Source: Solidesulfovibrio magneticus
GTDB taxonomy: Bacteria; Desulfobacterota; Desulfovibrionia; Desulfovibrionales; Desulfovibrionaceae
DNA: 59,352 bases
Direction of reading: 5' to 3'
Assembly: GCA_002482565.1 (NCBI GenBank)
Contig: DLGG01000045.1
Coordinates: 691 to 60,042 of the forward strand
The translations under genes and the position numbers were made by a program. This document shows, piece by piece, positions 7,776 through 15,945 of this stretch. Numbering within the stretch: position 1 is the stretch's first letter; each line of letters begins with the position of its first letter. The notes under the pieces are model-generated. The model was not told the DNA's origin and ran no database searches. It was given only the letters and a program-made list of their open reading frames with translations.

Positions 7776-8150
7776 ATGCCCCGCATCGTTTTCCCGGCCC
7801 TCGGCCGACTTGCCGCCGCCTGCCTCGTCCTGGCCGTCCTCGCGGCTGCCGCGCCGGCCCGCGCCGCCGGGCCGACCGTCGAACTGTACGTTACGAGCTG
7901 GTGCCCCTACTGCACCAAGGCCAAGGCCTATTTTGACGGCAAGGGCATTGCCTACACGGTCTATGACATCGACAAGGACGCCACCGCCAACATGCGCTTC
8001 AAGCGCTACGGCGGACGCGGCGTGCCCCTGGTCATGATCAACGGCCGGGCCGTTTCCGGCTATTCCGTGGCCGAATTCGAAAAGGCCCTGGCCGCGCCGC
8101 CCCTGGCCCCGGCCCCGGCCCCGTCCCATCCCAAGATCGCCGTGCCGTAG
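7776..8150 (+). CDS. Exported glutaredoxin-family protein (CPYC)
   Basis: A 124-residue protein. An Ala/Leu-rich signal sequence occupies residues 1-30 (LAAACLVLAVLAAAAPARA), followed by a glutaredoxin fold: VELYVTSWCPYCTKAKAYF with the redox motif CPYC, then the cis-Pro segment GVPLVMINGRAVSGY. A Pro/Ala-rich tail ends the protein. Glutaredoxins are usually cytosolic, so an exported one probably handles thiol-disulfide exchange or electron relay in the periplasm. The start is ATG 7776 with GGAAG 8 nt upstream; an upstream TTG in frame would disrupt the signal peptide. The gene is monocistronic, with a hairpin after it. Confidence 0.85.
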   Translation: MPRIVFPALGRLAAACLVLAVLAAAAPARAAGPTVELYVTSWCPYCTKAKAYFDGKGIAYTVYDIDKDATANMRFKRYGGRGVPLVMINGRAVSGYSVAEFEKALAAPPLAPAPAPSHPKIAVP

Positions 8151-8152
8151 TA

Positions 8153-8170
8153 GGGCGGCCCAGGCCGCCC
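8153..8170 (+). terminator. Hairpin after the glutaredoxin gene
   Basis: Perfect 8-bp stem GGGCGGCC / GGCCGCCC with a 2-nt centre, starting 3 nt after the stop codon. There is no T-tract, so it is terminator-like only. Confidence 0.45.
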
Positions 8171-8316
8171 CGCACGGGCCGTGTATTCGCCGCCGGGCGG
8201 CTTTGCCGGGTTGCCCGTTTTCCTTGGCAACGACACCATCTGCCGTTGTTTACCCCGGCCATGCGCCGTTTTTCCCCGGGCCGCCGACAAACCCGGGCAT
8301 GTCGTAGGGAGCCGTC

Positions 8317-9486
8317 GTGACAAGTCTTTCCCACCGCTTCAGCCAGCGCGCCAAAAACATCAAGATTTCCGCCACCAAGCTCATGCCCATGCTGGCCAGC
8401 GAAGTCGGCGGCTGCGCCTCCCTGGGCCAGGGCGTGCCGTCGTTCGCCACTCCGCCCCATGTGGCCGAGGCCGTCTGCCGGGCTCTGGCCGAACAGCCTA
8501 GCGCCGGCAAGTATTCCCTCCAGCCCGGCATGCCCGAGCTGCGCCGGGCCGTGGCCGATCTGCTGGCCGCCGAGAAACGCCTCATCGCCGACCCGGACCG
8601 GGAGATCGCCATCACCGTGGGCGGCATGGAGGCGCTGTTGTGCGCCGTCCTTTGCCTGTGCGATCGCGGCGATGAAGTCATCGTGCCCGAACCGTTCTAT
8701 CCCTCCCACGTGGAACAGGTGCTCCTGGCCGAAGCCCAGCCCGTCCTTGTGCCCCTGCGCCGGCAGGACTGGAGCCTGGACGCCGAGGCCGTGGCCGCCG
8801 CCGTGACGCAGCGCACCCGGGCGATCATCATCAATTCGCCCCACAACCCCACGGGCGCGGTCTTTGCCAAGGACGACCTGCTGGCCGTGGCCGAGATCGC
8901 CCTGCGTCATGGACTGACCATCATCTGCGACGACACCTACGACGCCCTGGCCTACGACGCGCCGGCCTTTTCCCTGGCCAGCCTGCCGGAGCTGCGCGAC
9001 AACCTCGTGGCCGTGGGCAGCTTTTCCAAGCGCTTCGCCCTGACCGGCTGGCGCGTGGGCTTTGCCTTCGCCCCGGAACCTATCATGGGGCAGATGCTCA
9101 AGGTCCACGACTGCACCGCCATCTGCGCCCCGACCCCTTCCCAGATCGCCGCACTGGCCTCGCTCACCGGCCCTCAGTCGGTCTACGCCGGCTTCATCGA
9201 CGCCCTGCGGGAGCGCCGGGCGCGCATCATGGCCCGCCTGGACGCCATGGACGGCCTCACCTACAACGCGCCGGCCGGAGCCTTTTACATCATGGCCCGC
9301 TATCCGGTCCCGGGCGCGCCCATGGACGTGGCCACGCGGCTTATCCGCGAGGCCCGGGTCATCACCATCCCGGGCGACAGCTTCGGCCCGGGCGGCGAGG
9401 GGAGCTTGCGCCTGTCCTACGGTGGCGAGCCGGCCGAGATCGACACCGCCTGCGACCGCCTGGCCGAATGGTTCGCCCGGCAATAG
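8317..9486 (+). CDS. Pyridoxal-phosphate aminotransferase, class I/II
   Basis: A 389-residue fold-type I PLP enzyme. Landmarks are INSPHNPTGAVF (cofactor/substrate Asn), ICDDTYDAL (Asp and Tyr of the PLP site), the Schiff-base lysine in GSFSKRFALTGWRVGF, and the late Arg in LRLSYGG that binds the substrate carboxylate. It resembles the aspartate/alanine aminotransferase subgroup; the specific amino acid is not evident. The start is GTG with TAGGGAG ~6 nt upstream. The next gene begins 19 bp downstream, so the two are probably cotranscribed. Confidence 0.9.
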   Translation: MTSLSHRFSQRAKNIKISATKLMPMLASEVGGCASLGQGVPSFATPPHVAEAVCRALAEQPSAGKYSLQPGMPELRRAVADLLAAEKRLIADPDREIAITVGGMEALLCAVLCLCDRGDEVIVPEPFYPSHVEQVLLAEAQPVLVPLRRQDWSLDAEAVAAAVTQRTRAIIINSPHNPTGAVFAKDDLLAVAEIALRHGLTIICDDTYDALAYDAPAFSLASLPELRDNLVAVGSFSKRFALTGWRVGFAFAPEPIMGQMLKVHDCTAICAPTPSQIAALASLTGPQSVYAGFIDALRERRARIMARLDAMDGLTYNAPAGAFYIMARYPVPGAPMDVATRLIREARVITIPGDSFGPGGEGSLRLSYGGEPAEIDTACDRLAEWFARQ

Positions 9487-9505
9487 CCGCGACAAGGACG
9501 GACCC

Positions 9506-11188
9506 GTGGCCGACGACGAAAAAGACCTCCAGGACCAGCCAAAGGCTTCGGATGACGGGCGGCCCGTGGCCTACAGCGACGGTTCGGAAGCCTGGCTGTT
9601 GCGGTTTTTTCGCGACCACAAGGTCAACGAATACGAGCTTTATCCCAAGGACGCGCCCTGGGCCGTGCGCTACCATCTCTCGCCGCGACGCAAGACATTG
9701 CTTTCCTGGCTGGATTTCGGCCCGAGCGGCCGCATCCTGGAACTCGGGGCCGGTTGCGGCGCGCTGACCGCCCATCTGGCGAGCCTGCCGCATATGGTCA
9801 CTGCCGTGGAGGGCGCGCCGCAGCGGGCCGCCGTCATCAAGGCCCGCCTGCCCGACGCCGCCAACCTGGAGGTGGTCACGGCCAACGCCGTGGGCCTGCC
9901 CTATGACGGCTGTTTCGACGTGGTCACGCTCATCGGCGTCCTGGAATACGCCGGGGCCTTCGTGGACGGCCCCGAGCCCTACCACAAGCTGCTCACCGAG
10001 GCCCGGCGCTATCTCGCCCCAAACGGCTGCCTGGTGCTGGCTATTGAAAACCGCATGGGCCACAAATACTTGGCCGGTCTGCCTGAAGACCACACCGGCC
10101 GGCCCTACGACGGCCTAAACGGCTACCCCGGCAACCCGGGGGTGCGCACCTTCGACCGGCCAACCCTGGCCGCCATGCTGGCCCGGGCCGGCTTTGCCGC
10201 CACAAGCTGGCACTATCCATCCCCGGACTACAAGATGCCCGACAGCGTCCTGTCCGAGCGGGCGCTTACCCTGCCCGGCTTTGCCGCCTTGCCCCTGCTG
10301 GAGTTGCCCACGGCCGATCCCGGCGGCCGGGCCGTCCCGGCATTCGCCGAACGGACCTTTGTGCGCTCGGCCCTGGCCGGGGGCGTGGCCGGGCATTTCA
10401 TGAATTCCTTTCTCGTCCTGGCCGCGCCAAGTCCCGCCGCGCCCTTGCTTGCGGCCAACGCGTCCACCCTGGCCGTGGCTGTCAACGCCGACTCCTGCCC
10501 GCCGCATTTCCAGACCATGACACGGTTCGTTGACGCCGGCGGGGGCGGGGTCACGGTCACCCGGCGAAACCTCCACGGCCTGCCGCCGGCCGTCTTTGCC
10601 GCCGGCCGTCAGAGCGTCAAGCCGTCCGAGCCGTACCGCCTGGGCTACGCCAGCTATCTGGAGCTGGCCCTTGACGCCGTGGAAGACGGCGACCCGGTCG
10701 GGGCCGGCCGGTTGGTCGCCGAGTGGATGGAGCTGGCCGCCTCCAGGGCCAGACCGGCCATGCCCGGGGCGGCCGAGGCCTTTGCCGCCTTTTGCCGCGA
10801 CCATCTGGGCCGGGAGCTTTACCCCGCCGCCCTGGCCGGGCCGTGGCTGCCCGGCAGCCTGCTCGACGCCCATCCCGGCAATGTCCTGCGCCATCCGGCC
10901 ACCGGCGACGTGCGCTTTATTGATCTTGAATGGCAGCTGGCCTGCCCCATCCCGCTGCAACTGCTCCTGGACCGGGGCGTCAATCTCGTCGGGCAAAAGC
11001 TCGCCGCCCATGCTCGGCAACCGGGCGAGGCGGGGCCGGCCGTCCTGCCGCCGGCCATGGACCGACTGCTCGCCCGCCATCCCCTGTCCCGGGGCAGCGA
11101 CCCGGACAGTCTGGCCCGCTTCACCCATTGGCTTTTTGCCGCCGTCACGAGCGGCGCCCTCGACCATCGCCTGCCGACCGCCGGATAA
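9506..11188 (+). CDS. SAM-dependent methyltransferase with a C-terminal phosphotransferase-like region
   Basis: A 560-residue protein. Residues ~70-200 are a class I methyltransferase: ILELGAGCGALTAHL (motif I), AVEGAPQRAAV, FDVVTLIGVLEYAG and a methyltransferase-type YLAPNGCLVLAIEN. The last ~200 residues contain LLDAHPGNVL and then FIDLEWQL, which echo the catalytic loop and DxE/DxD metal site of aminoglycoside/choline kinase folds. The fusion suggests modification of a glycan or lipid-linked head group, but the substrate is unknown. The start is GTG with AAGGA ~8 nt before it; the longer in-frame ORF overlaps the aminotransferase and is rejected. It follows the aminotransferase by 19 bp. 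Confidence 0.72.
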   Translation: MADDEKDLQDQPKASDDGRPVAYSDGSEAWLLRFFRDHKVNEYELYPKDAPWAVRYHLSPRRKTLLSWLDFGPSGRILELGAGCGALTAHLASLPHMVTAVEGAPQRAAVIKARLPDAANLEVVTANAVGLPYDGCFDVVTLIGVLEYAGAFVDGPEPYHKLLTEARRYLAPNGCLVLAIENRMGHKYLAGLPEDHTGRPYDGLNGYPGNPGVRTFDRPTLAAMLARAGFAATSWHYPSPDYKMPDSVLSERALTLPGFAALPLLELPTADPGGRAVPAFAERTFVRSALAGGVAGHFMNSFLVLAAPSPAAPLLAANASTLAVAVNADSCPPHFQTMTRFVDAGGGGVTVTRRNLHGLPPAVFAAGRQSVKPSEPYRLGYASYLELALDAVEDGDPVGAGRLVAEWMELAASRARPAMPGAAEAFAAFCRDHLGRELYPAALAGPWLPGSLLDAHPGNVLRHPATGDVRFIDLEWQLACPIPLQLLLDRGVNLVGQKLAAHARQPGEAGPAVLPPAMDRLLARHPLSRGSDPDSLARFTHWLFAAVTSGALDHRLPTAG

Positions 11189-11254
11189 TCCGCTTCCCCG
11201 CCGCCGCCCGTTGGGGTACACGGCGGCATCGACCAGCCAAGGAAGTCTGTTTTC

Positions 11255-12706
11255 ATGCAAGACCATATCGCCCAAGCCGGCCATGTCCCGACCCCGCGCC
11301 CGGCCCTGGCCATGATCGGGGTCAATCTCATGGTGTTCATGGCGACGCTGGACATGAGCATCGTCAACGTGGCCCTGCCCACCCTGACGGAAAGTCTGGC
11401 CACGGACTTCGCCACCATCCAGTGGGTCATTTTAAGCTACGTGCTGGTCATCGCCAGCCTGCTGCTCCTGGTTTCCCGTCTGGGCGACATGTACGACAAA
11501 AAACGAATATTTGCCGCCGGGCTCGTGCTGTTCATCGCGGCCTCGCTATGCTGCGGCCTGGCCCCGTCGGTGTCCTGGCTCATCGGCTTTCGGGCCATGC
11601 AGGGCATCGGCGCGGCCATGAGCCAGGCGCTGGGCATGGCCATCGTCACCCAGATCGCTCCGCCATCCGGCCGTGGCCGGGCGCTGGGCTTTATCGGCGC
11701 CACCGTGGCCATGGGCCTCATGCTCGGCCCGCCCCTGGGCGGGGTGCTCATCGGCCTGCTCGGCTGGCGCGCGCTTTTTCTGCTCAACATCCCGCTGGGC
11801 TTGCTCGCGCTTTTCGCGGTCGTCCGCTTCATGCCGTCGCTGCCGCCCCAACGCCGGGGCGAGCGCTTCGATCTGCCCGGCGCGGCCATCGCCTGCCTGA
11901 CCCTGGCCTGCTACTGCCTGGGCATGACCTTCATGCAGCGCCATGGCCCGACCGACGCCACGGCCTTGAGCCTCCTGGCGGCCAGCGCCCTGGGGCTTGC
12001 CGCCTTCATCAAAGTGGAGCGCCAAAGCCCGGCCCCCATGCTCGACCTGACCCTTTTCGCCAACCCGCTCATTTCCCTGCCCCTGGCCATGGCCACCCTG
12101 GTCTTCGTCACCGGAGCCAGCGGTTTTATCATGCCGTTTTTCCTGCAAGCCGGCCAAGGCTACAGCGTCACCCAGGTGGGGCTTTTGCTCATGATCCTGC
12201 CGGCCTCCATGGCCGTGACCGCTCCGGTGTCCGGCAGCCTGGCCGACCGCTACGGCGCACGGGGCATGGGGCTGCTTGGGCTTGTGGTCCTGACCGGCGG
12301 CTGCCTGGCCCTGGGCACGCTCACCGAGCACACGCCGTGGTGGGGCTATCTGCTGCGCACCATGCCGGTGGGCCTGGGCATCGGCATCTTCCAGGCCCCC
12401 AACAACACGTCCATCATGGGGCAGATGCCGCCGCACCGCCTGGGCGTCGGTTCGGGGCTGGCCAACTACGCCCGAGTGTTCGGGCAATCCACCGGCCTGC
12501 CGCTGGTGGCCACGATTTTCTCCGGCATCGTCCACGCCTCCGGCTCCATCGCCGACCACGCCGATTTCGCCAGCGCTCCGCCGGCCGCCCTGGCCGCCGG
12601 TATCGCCGGGGTGTTCCATGCCCTGGCCGGGCTGCTCTGCGTGGCCATCGCCATGGCCGTATGGGCCTGGAAGATCGAAGACGCCCGCAAGGCGAAGGGA
12701 AAATAA
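11255..12706 (+). CDS. MFS transporter, DHA2 (EmrB/QacA-type) drug:H+ antiporter
   Basis: A 483-residue inner-membrane protein with about 14 hydrophobic segments. Family signatures include MATLDMSIVNVALPTL in TM1, the motif A-like LGDMYDKKRIFAAG, and LGPPLGGVLIGLLGWRALFLLN, which resembles the motif C/D region of DHA2 transporters. Members export amphiphilic drugs or metabolites using the proton gradient. No EmrA adaptor or outer-membrane channel is adjacent, and no local regulator, so the substrate is open. AGGAAG lies about 9 nt before the ATG. Confidence 0.9.
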   Translation: MQDHIAQAGHVPTPRPALAMIGVNLMVFMATLDMSIVNVALPTLTESLATDFATIQWVILSYVLVIASLLLLVSRLGDMYDKKRIFAAGLVLFIAASLCCGLAPSVSWLIGFRAMQGIGAAMSQALGMAIVTQIAPPSGRGRALGFIGATVAMGLMLGPPLGGVLIGLLGWRALFLLNIPLGLLALFAVVRFMPSLPPQRRGERFDLPGAAIACLTLACYCLGMTFMQRHGPTDATALSLLAASALGLAAFIKVERQSPAPMLDLTLFANPLISLPLAMATLVFVTGASGFIMPFFLQAGQGYSVTQVGLLLMILPASMAVTAPVSGSLADRYGARGMGLLGLVVLTGGCLALGTLTEHTPWWGYLLRTMPVGLGIGIFQAPNNTSIMGQMPPHRLGVGSGLANYARVFGQSTGLPLVATIFSGIVHASGSIADHADFASAPPAALAAGIAGVFHALAGLLCVAIAMAVWAWKIEDARKAKGK

Positions 12707-12737
12707 GGAAAAGGGGGGGGATGCCTCCGGCGGCCGT

Positions 12738-12754
12738 GAGGGGGTAACCCCCTC
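12738..12754. terminator. Hairpin GAGGGGG-TAA-CCCCCTC after the MFS gene
   Basis: Perfect 7-bp stem. Read on the minus strand it sits inside GGGTCCGGG ... GGCCGCCGGAGGCATCC, the recurrent intergenic module of this window in reverse orientation. Confidence 0.5.
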
Positions 12755-12771
12755 CCGGACCCTCCCTGCCT

Positions 12772-12818
12772 GGGGGCGCGCTTTCCGCCAGGAGGAACCT
12801 GGCGGAAAGCGCGCCCCC
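12772..12818. repeat. Perfect 21-bp inverted repeat with 5-nt loop
   Basis: The left arm 12772-12792 starts GGGGGCGCGCTTTCC; the right arm 12798-12818 is its exact reverse complement; the loop is AGGAA. This very stable stem lies between the MFS gene and btaA. There is no T-tract on either side. It could be a strong bidirectional transcription or RNA-decay barrier. Confidence 0.8.
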
Positions 12819-12876
12819 AAACAGGAAGCTTCCAGGAAGAGCAAGCAGGATCGTTAATAACTCTCCGGCGAAGCCG

Positions 12877-12916
12877 CCCCCCTTTTCCCATATGGGGGGG
12901 CCGGAGGCCTCTTTTT
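12877..12916 (+). terminator. Intrinsic terminator upstream of btaA
   Basis: A CCCCCC (12877-12882) / GGGGGG (from 12894) stem followed by GCCGGAGGCC and a TTTTT run at 12912-12916. It probably isolates the btaAB operon from upstream read-through. Confidence 0.6.
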
Positions 12917-13000
12917 CTTCATTGTCACATGGCAATAACGCGACAACGCGTCACGTAAACGTCGTTTGTCGGGGCGGGGCGGCGGCGGTAGACGGCGGGC

Positions 13001-14164
13001 ATGAATCTTACTGTGTCACGGCGTCTGGGCGACGCTTTTTTCCGTTTTGTTCATGGCAACCGCCTTGTCTACAACACCTGCTGGGAAGACCCGCGCCTGG
13101 ACCGGCGTCTGTTGGCGCTTGGGGCCGACTCGCGGGTGGTGGTCATCACCTCGGCCGGTGACAACGCGTTGGACTATTTGCTGGACGATCCGGCCGAGGT
13201 CGCCTGCGTGGACCTCAACTTCCGCCAGAACGCCTTGCTGGAGCTCAAACGGGCGCTGTTTTGCCGGGCATCCTTCAAGGAACTCTTCACCTTTTTCGGT
13301 GAAGGCGGGGGGCCGTCCTGCGCCGCGACCTACGCCCGGCTACGGGGCCATCTTCCGGCCTACGCGGCGGCCTATTGGGACAAAAATATCCAGTATTTCA
13401 AGGGCGGCCGGTTGTCGCGCTCCTTTTACCACCACGGCGCTTCCGGGGCGGCGGCCTTTTTGTTCACGCGGCTTTTGGGGCTGCTCAAGCCCGGGCTGCG
13501 GCGCGAATTGCCACGTTTGCTGGCTGCCCGCGACGCCGAGGAGCAGCGCCGGGCATTTACGGTGGTGGAGCCGATGTTTTGGGACCGGCTGAGCCGGTGG
13601 CTGGTGGCCCGGCCGGCGCTTATGGCTCTATTGGGGGTGCCGCGCCCGCAAATCACGCTTATCCGCGATTCCCATCCGGGCGGGTTGGAAGGCTTCGTGC
13701 GCGAGAAGGTGCGGCGGGTCTTCACGGAAACCGCCATGGCCGAGAACTATTTCTGGCGGGTGTACCTCACCGGCCGCTACGCCCCGGAGTGCTGCCCGGA
13801 GTATTTGAAGGAACAGCATTTCGAGACGATCCGGGCGCGTCTGGACCGGCTGACGACCCACACGGATTCCCTCAGCGGCTTCCTGGCCCGCCATCCCGGC
13901 CCCTACAGCCATTTCGTGCTGCTTGACCATCAGGACTGGCTGGCCAACCACGATCCGGTCGCCCTGGCCGAGGAGTGGGAGCGCATATTCGCCGCCGCCG
14001 CGCCCGGGGCCAGGGTGCTCATGCGTTCAGCCGGGCTGGACGTTTCGTTTGTGCCCGAGGCGGTCCGGCGGCGTTTAACCTTTTTCCCGGAGGTGACCGA
14101 GGCGCTGCACGCCGCCGACCGGGTCGGCACCTACGGCAGCCAGCATCTGGCGGTGGTGGCTTGA
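13001..14164 (+). CDS. btaA: BtaA-like S-adenosylmethionine:diacylglycerol 3-amino-3-carboxypropyltransferase (DUF3419)
   Basis: A 387-residue protein of the DUF3419/BtaA family. BtaA moves the aminocarboxypropyl group of SAM onto diacylglycerol to give diacylglycerylhomoserine, the first step of betaine lipid (DGTS) synthesis at the inner membrane. Family hallmarks seen: YNTCWEDPRLDRRLL near residue 25, VVVITSAGDNALDYLL (SAM-binding loop), VACVDLNFRQNALLELK, and HFVLLDHQDWL near residue 310. The family's length and order are preserved. It overlaps the BtaB-like gene by one base (TGATG), so the two are translationally coupled. A terminator lies upstream and the promoter must be in ~12917-13000. 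No clear Pho box was found. Confidence 0.82.
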   Translation: MNLTVSRRLGDAFFRFVHGNRLVYNTCWEDPRLDRRLLALGADSRVVVITSAGDNALDYLLDDPAEVACVDLNFRQNALLELKRALFCRASFKELFTFFGEGGGPSCAATYARLRGHLPAYAAAYWDKNIQYFKGGRLSRSFYHHGASGAAAFLFTRLLGLLKPGLRRELPRLLAARDAEEQRRAFTVVEPMFWDRLSRWLVARPALMALLGVPRPQITLIRDSHPGGLEGFVREKVRRVFTETAMAENYFWRVYLTGRYAPECCPEYLKEQHFETIRARLDRLTTHTDSLSGFLARHPGPYSHFVLLDHQDWLANHDPVALAEEWERIFAAAAPGARVLMRSAGLDVSFVPEAVRRRLTFFPEVTEALHAADRVGTYGSQHLAVVA

Positions 14165-14793
14165 TGACGGCCGACGCCTCGCCCTTGCCCGGCTATTACC
14201 GGTTTCACGCCCGTATCTACGACGCCACGCGCTGGAGTTTTCTTTTCGGTCGCGACCGGCTGGTGCGTCTGGCCGCCGAAACCGTGGCCCGGGACGGCCT
14301 GGAGCGGCCGGTGCGGGCGGCCGAGATCGGCTGCGGCACCGGACGCAATCTCCTGTCCCTGTCCCGGGCTCTGCCCGGGGCGTCGATCACCGGCGTGGAC
14401 TTGTGCCGGCCCATGCTGGAGCGCGCCCGCCGGGCCGTGGCCCGCACGGCCTGTCAGGCACAGTTGCATTGCGCGGCTTACGGCCCAGGCACGTTCGCGC
14501 CGGGTTCCCTGGACCTCATCGTCTTTTCCTATGCCCTGACCATGTTCAATCCCGGCTGGGACGCGGCCCTGGACACGGCCCGGGAGCATTTGGCCCCGGG
14601 GGGCCGCATTGCCGTGGTCGATTTCCACGATACGCCGGCCGGCTGGTTCCGGACCTGGATGGGCGTCAACCACGTGCGCTTCGACGGCCATCTGGCCCCC
14701 GAACTCCAGGCCCGATTCGCGGTCTGCCGACAGGAGCTGCGGCCGGCTTACGGCGGCCTGTGGCGCTATTTCCTTTTTCTGGGACGCAAATAA
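14164..14793 (+). CDS. btaB: BtaB-like SAM methyltransferase (betaine lipid N-methylation)
   Basis: A 209-residue class I methyltransferase: YYRFHARIYDATRW near the start (residues ~9-22), motif I AEIGCGTGRNLLSL, acidic ITGVDLCRPML, LIVFSYALTMFNPGW and LAPGGRIAVVDFHDTP. BtaB methylates diacylglycerylhomoserine three times to give the betaine head group. The N-terminal YYxxHAxIYDxTRW pattern and direct coupling to btaA favour BtaB over a generic methyltransferase. The start is the ATG that overlaps the btaA stop; the longer ORF from 13975 is an out-of-frame overlap with btaA. Confidence 0.78.
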   Translation: MTADASPLPGYYRFHARIYDATRWSFLFGRDRLVRLAAETVARDGLERPVRAAEIGCGTGRNLLSLSRALPGASITGVDLCRPMLERARRAVARTACQAQLHCAAYGPGTFAPGSLDLIVFSYALTMFNPGWDAALDTAREHLAPGGRIAVVDFHDTPAGWFRTWMGVNHVRFDGHLAPELQARFAVCRQELRPAYGGLWRYFLFLGRK

Positions 14794-14827
14794 AAAGCGC
14801 GGCGGCCGGTAGTCCGGTCCGCCGCGC
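14792..14827 (-). terminator. Intrinsic terminator between convergent btaB and the nitronate monooxygenase-type gene
   Basis: A GCGCGGCGG + CCGG stem with TAGT loop and one bulged base. On the minus strand it is followed by TTTTTATTT, so it terminates the minus-strand gene. It also starts right at the btaB stop codon. Confidence 0.75.
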
Positions 14828-14853
14828 CTTGGCGTCGGCAGGAAAGCGGCGTC

Positions 14854-15945
14854 TTACGCCGGTGAGGCGGCCTCGGCCGCTTCGTAGCCTTCGACCAATT
14901 CCTTGAACAGTTCCGCCACCGACATGATGCGGTCCACCCGCCAGGCGTTTTGCCCGGCGAAGGCGAAGCCGTGGCGCAGCCGGCCCTTTTTGGCGTTGGC
15001 CAGGGCCAGGGTGATGCAGTAGGGGGCCTTGGTGTAGTCGCAGGTATGGATGCAGCGGTAGGGGCAGCGGGCCGGTGTCTTGGAACCCTCGGCGGCAAGG
15101 TCGAGGAATTCGTTGTGGATGGCCCGGCCGGGCATGCCCACGGGGCTTTTGATGATGACCACGTCTTTTTCCGTGGCTTCGACGTAGCTTTGCTTGAAGC
15201 GGTCGTCGGCGTCGCATTCGTCGGTGGCGACGAACCGGGTGCCCATCTGGACGCCGGCCGCGCCAAGCTCGATGAAGCGGCGGATGTCGGCCCCGGTGTA
15301 GACGCCGCCGGCGGCGATGACCGGAATGGGCGCGCCGTTGGGGGCGGTGTAGGGGGCGACCCCGGCCACCACTTCGCTGACGAGTTTTTCCAAAATAAAG
15401 TCAGGGTCGTCGATCTGTTCGGCCTTGAATCCCAGATGGCCGCCGGCCATGGGGCCTTCGACCACGAAGGCGTCCGGGGTGCGGCCGAAGCGCGACAGCC
15501 ATTTTTTGCACAGGATCACGGCGGCCCGGGCCGAGGACACGATGGGCACGAGCTTGGTGCGCGCGCCTTCGGGCAGGTGTCCCGGCAGGTCCAGCGGCAG
15601 GCCGGCCCCGGAAAAGATGGCGTCCACGTTTTCGCGGATGGCGGTTTTGACCAGCTCTGCGAAGTTGGCCATGGCCATCATGATGTTGACGCCGATGGCG
15701 CCGCCTGGCGCGGCTTCCTTGGCGGCCCGGATTTCCCTGGCCAGCACTCGGTTGTTGGCTTCGATGTAGTTGGAGCCGAAATCCGGCTCGTTCATGCCGA
15801 TGCCGGCCGCCGAGATGACGCCGAAGCCCCCGGCCGCGGCCACGGCCGAAGCCAAACCGGAAAGGGAGATGCCTACGCCCATCCCGCCCTGGATGATGGC
15901 CCTGGGGATGGTAAGGTCACCGATGGTTAAGGAAGGAAACGACAA
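14854..15945 (-). CDS. Nitronate monooxygenase / FabK-type FMN-dependent flavoprotein
   Basis: A 363-residue TIM-barrel flavoprotein of the 2-nitropropane dioxygenase family. Signatures include the N-terminal IQGGMGVGIS, AAAGGFGVISAAGIG, VVEGPMAGGHLGF (the GGH segment near the FMN and catalytic His), VIAAGGVYTGADI and GAAGVQMGTRFVAT (phosphate-binding loop). The C-terminal third is richer in Cys than usual (CPYRCIHTCDY). Members oxidise nitronates or act as enoyl-ACP reductases; in an anaerobe a reductase role is at least as likely. The gene is monocistronic with its own terminator, and 1.3 kb of non-coding DNA lies upstream. Confidence 0.85.
   Translation of the reverse strand: MSFPSLTIGDLTIPRAIIQGGMGVGISLSGLASAVAAAGGFGVISAAGIGMNEPDFGSNYIEANNRVLAREIRAAKEAAPGGAIGVNIMMAMANFAELVKTAIRENVDAIFSGAGLPLDLPGHLPEGARTKLVPIVSSARAAVILCKKWLSRFGRTPDAFVVEGPMAGGHLGFKAEQIDDPDFILEKLVSEVVAGVAPYTAPNGAPIPVIAAGGVYTGADIRRFIELGAAGVQMGTRFVATDECDADDRFKQSYVEATEKDVVIIKSPVGMPGRAIHNEFLDLAAEGSKTPARCPYRCIHTCDYTKAPYCITLALANAKKGRLRHGFAFAGQNAWRVDRIMSVAELFKELVEGYEAAEAASPA

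Noticed and set aside
12917..13000. Pho box upstream of btaA
   Set aside because: GTCAC occurs at 12924-12928 and 12950-12954, but the 26-bp spacing and flanks do not fit the Pho-box direct repeat.
13975..14163. Longer start for the BtaB-like gene
   Set aside because: The added 63 residues overlap btaA out of frame and are Arg/Gly low-complexity; the ATG in the btaA stop codon gives the normal family N-terminus.
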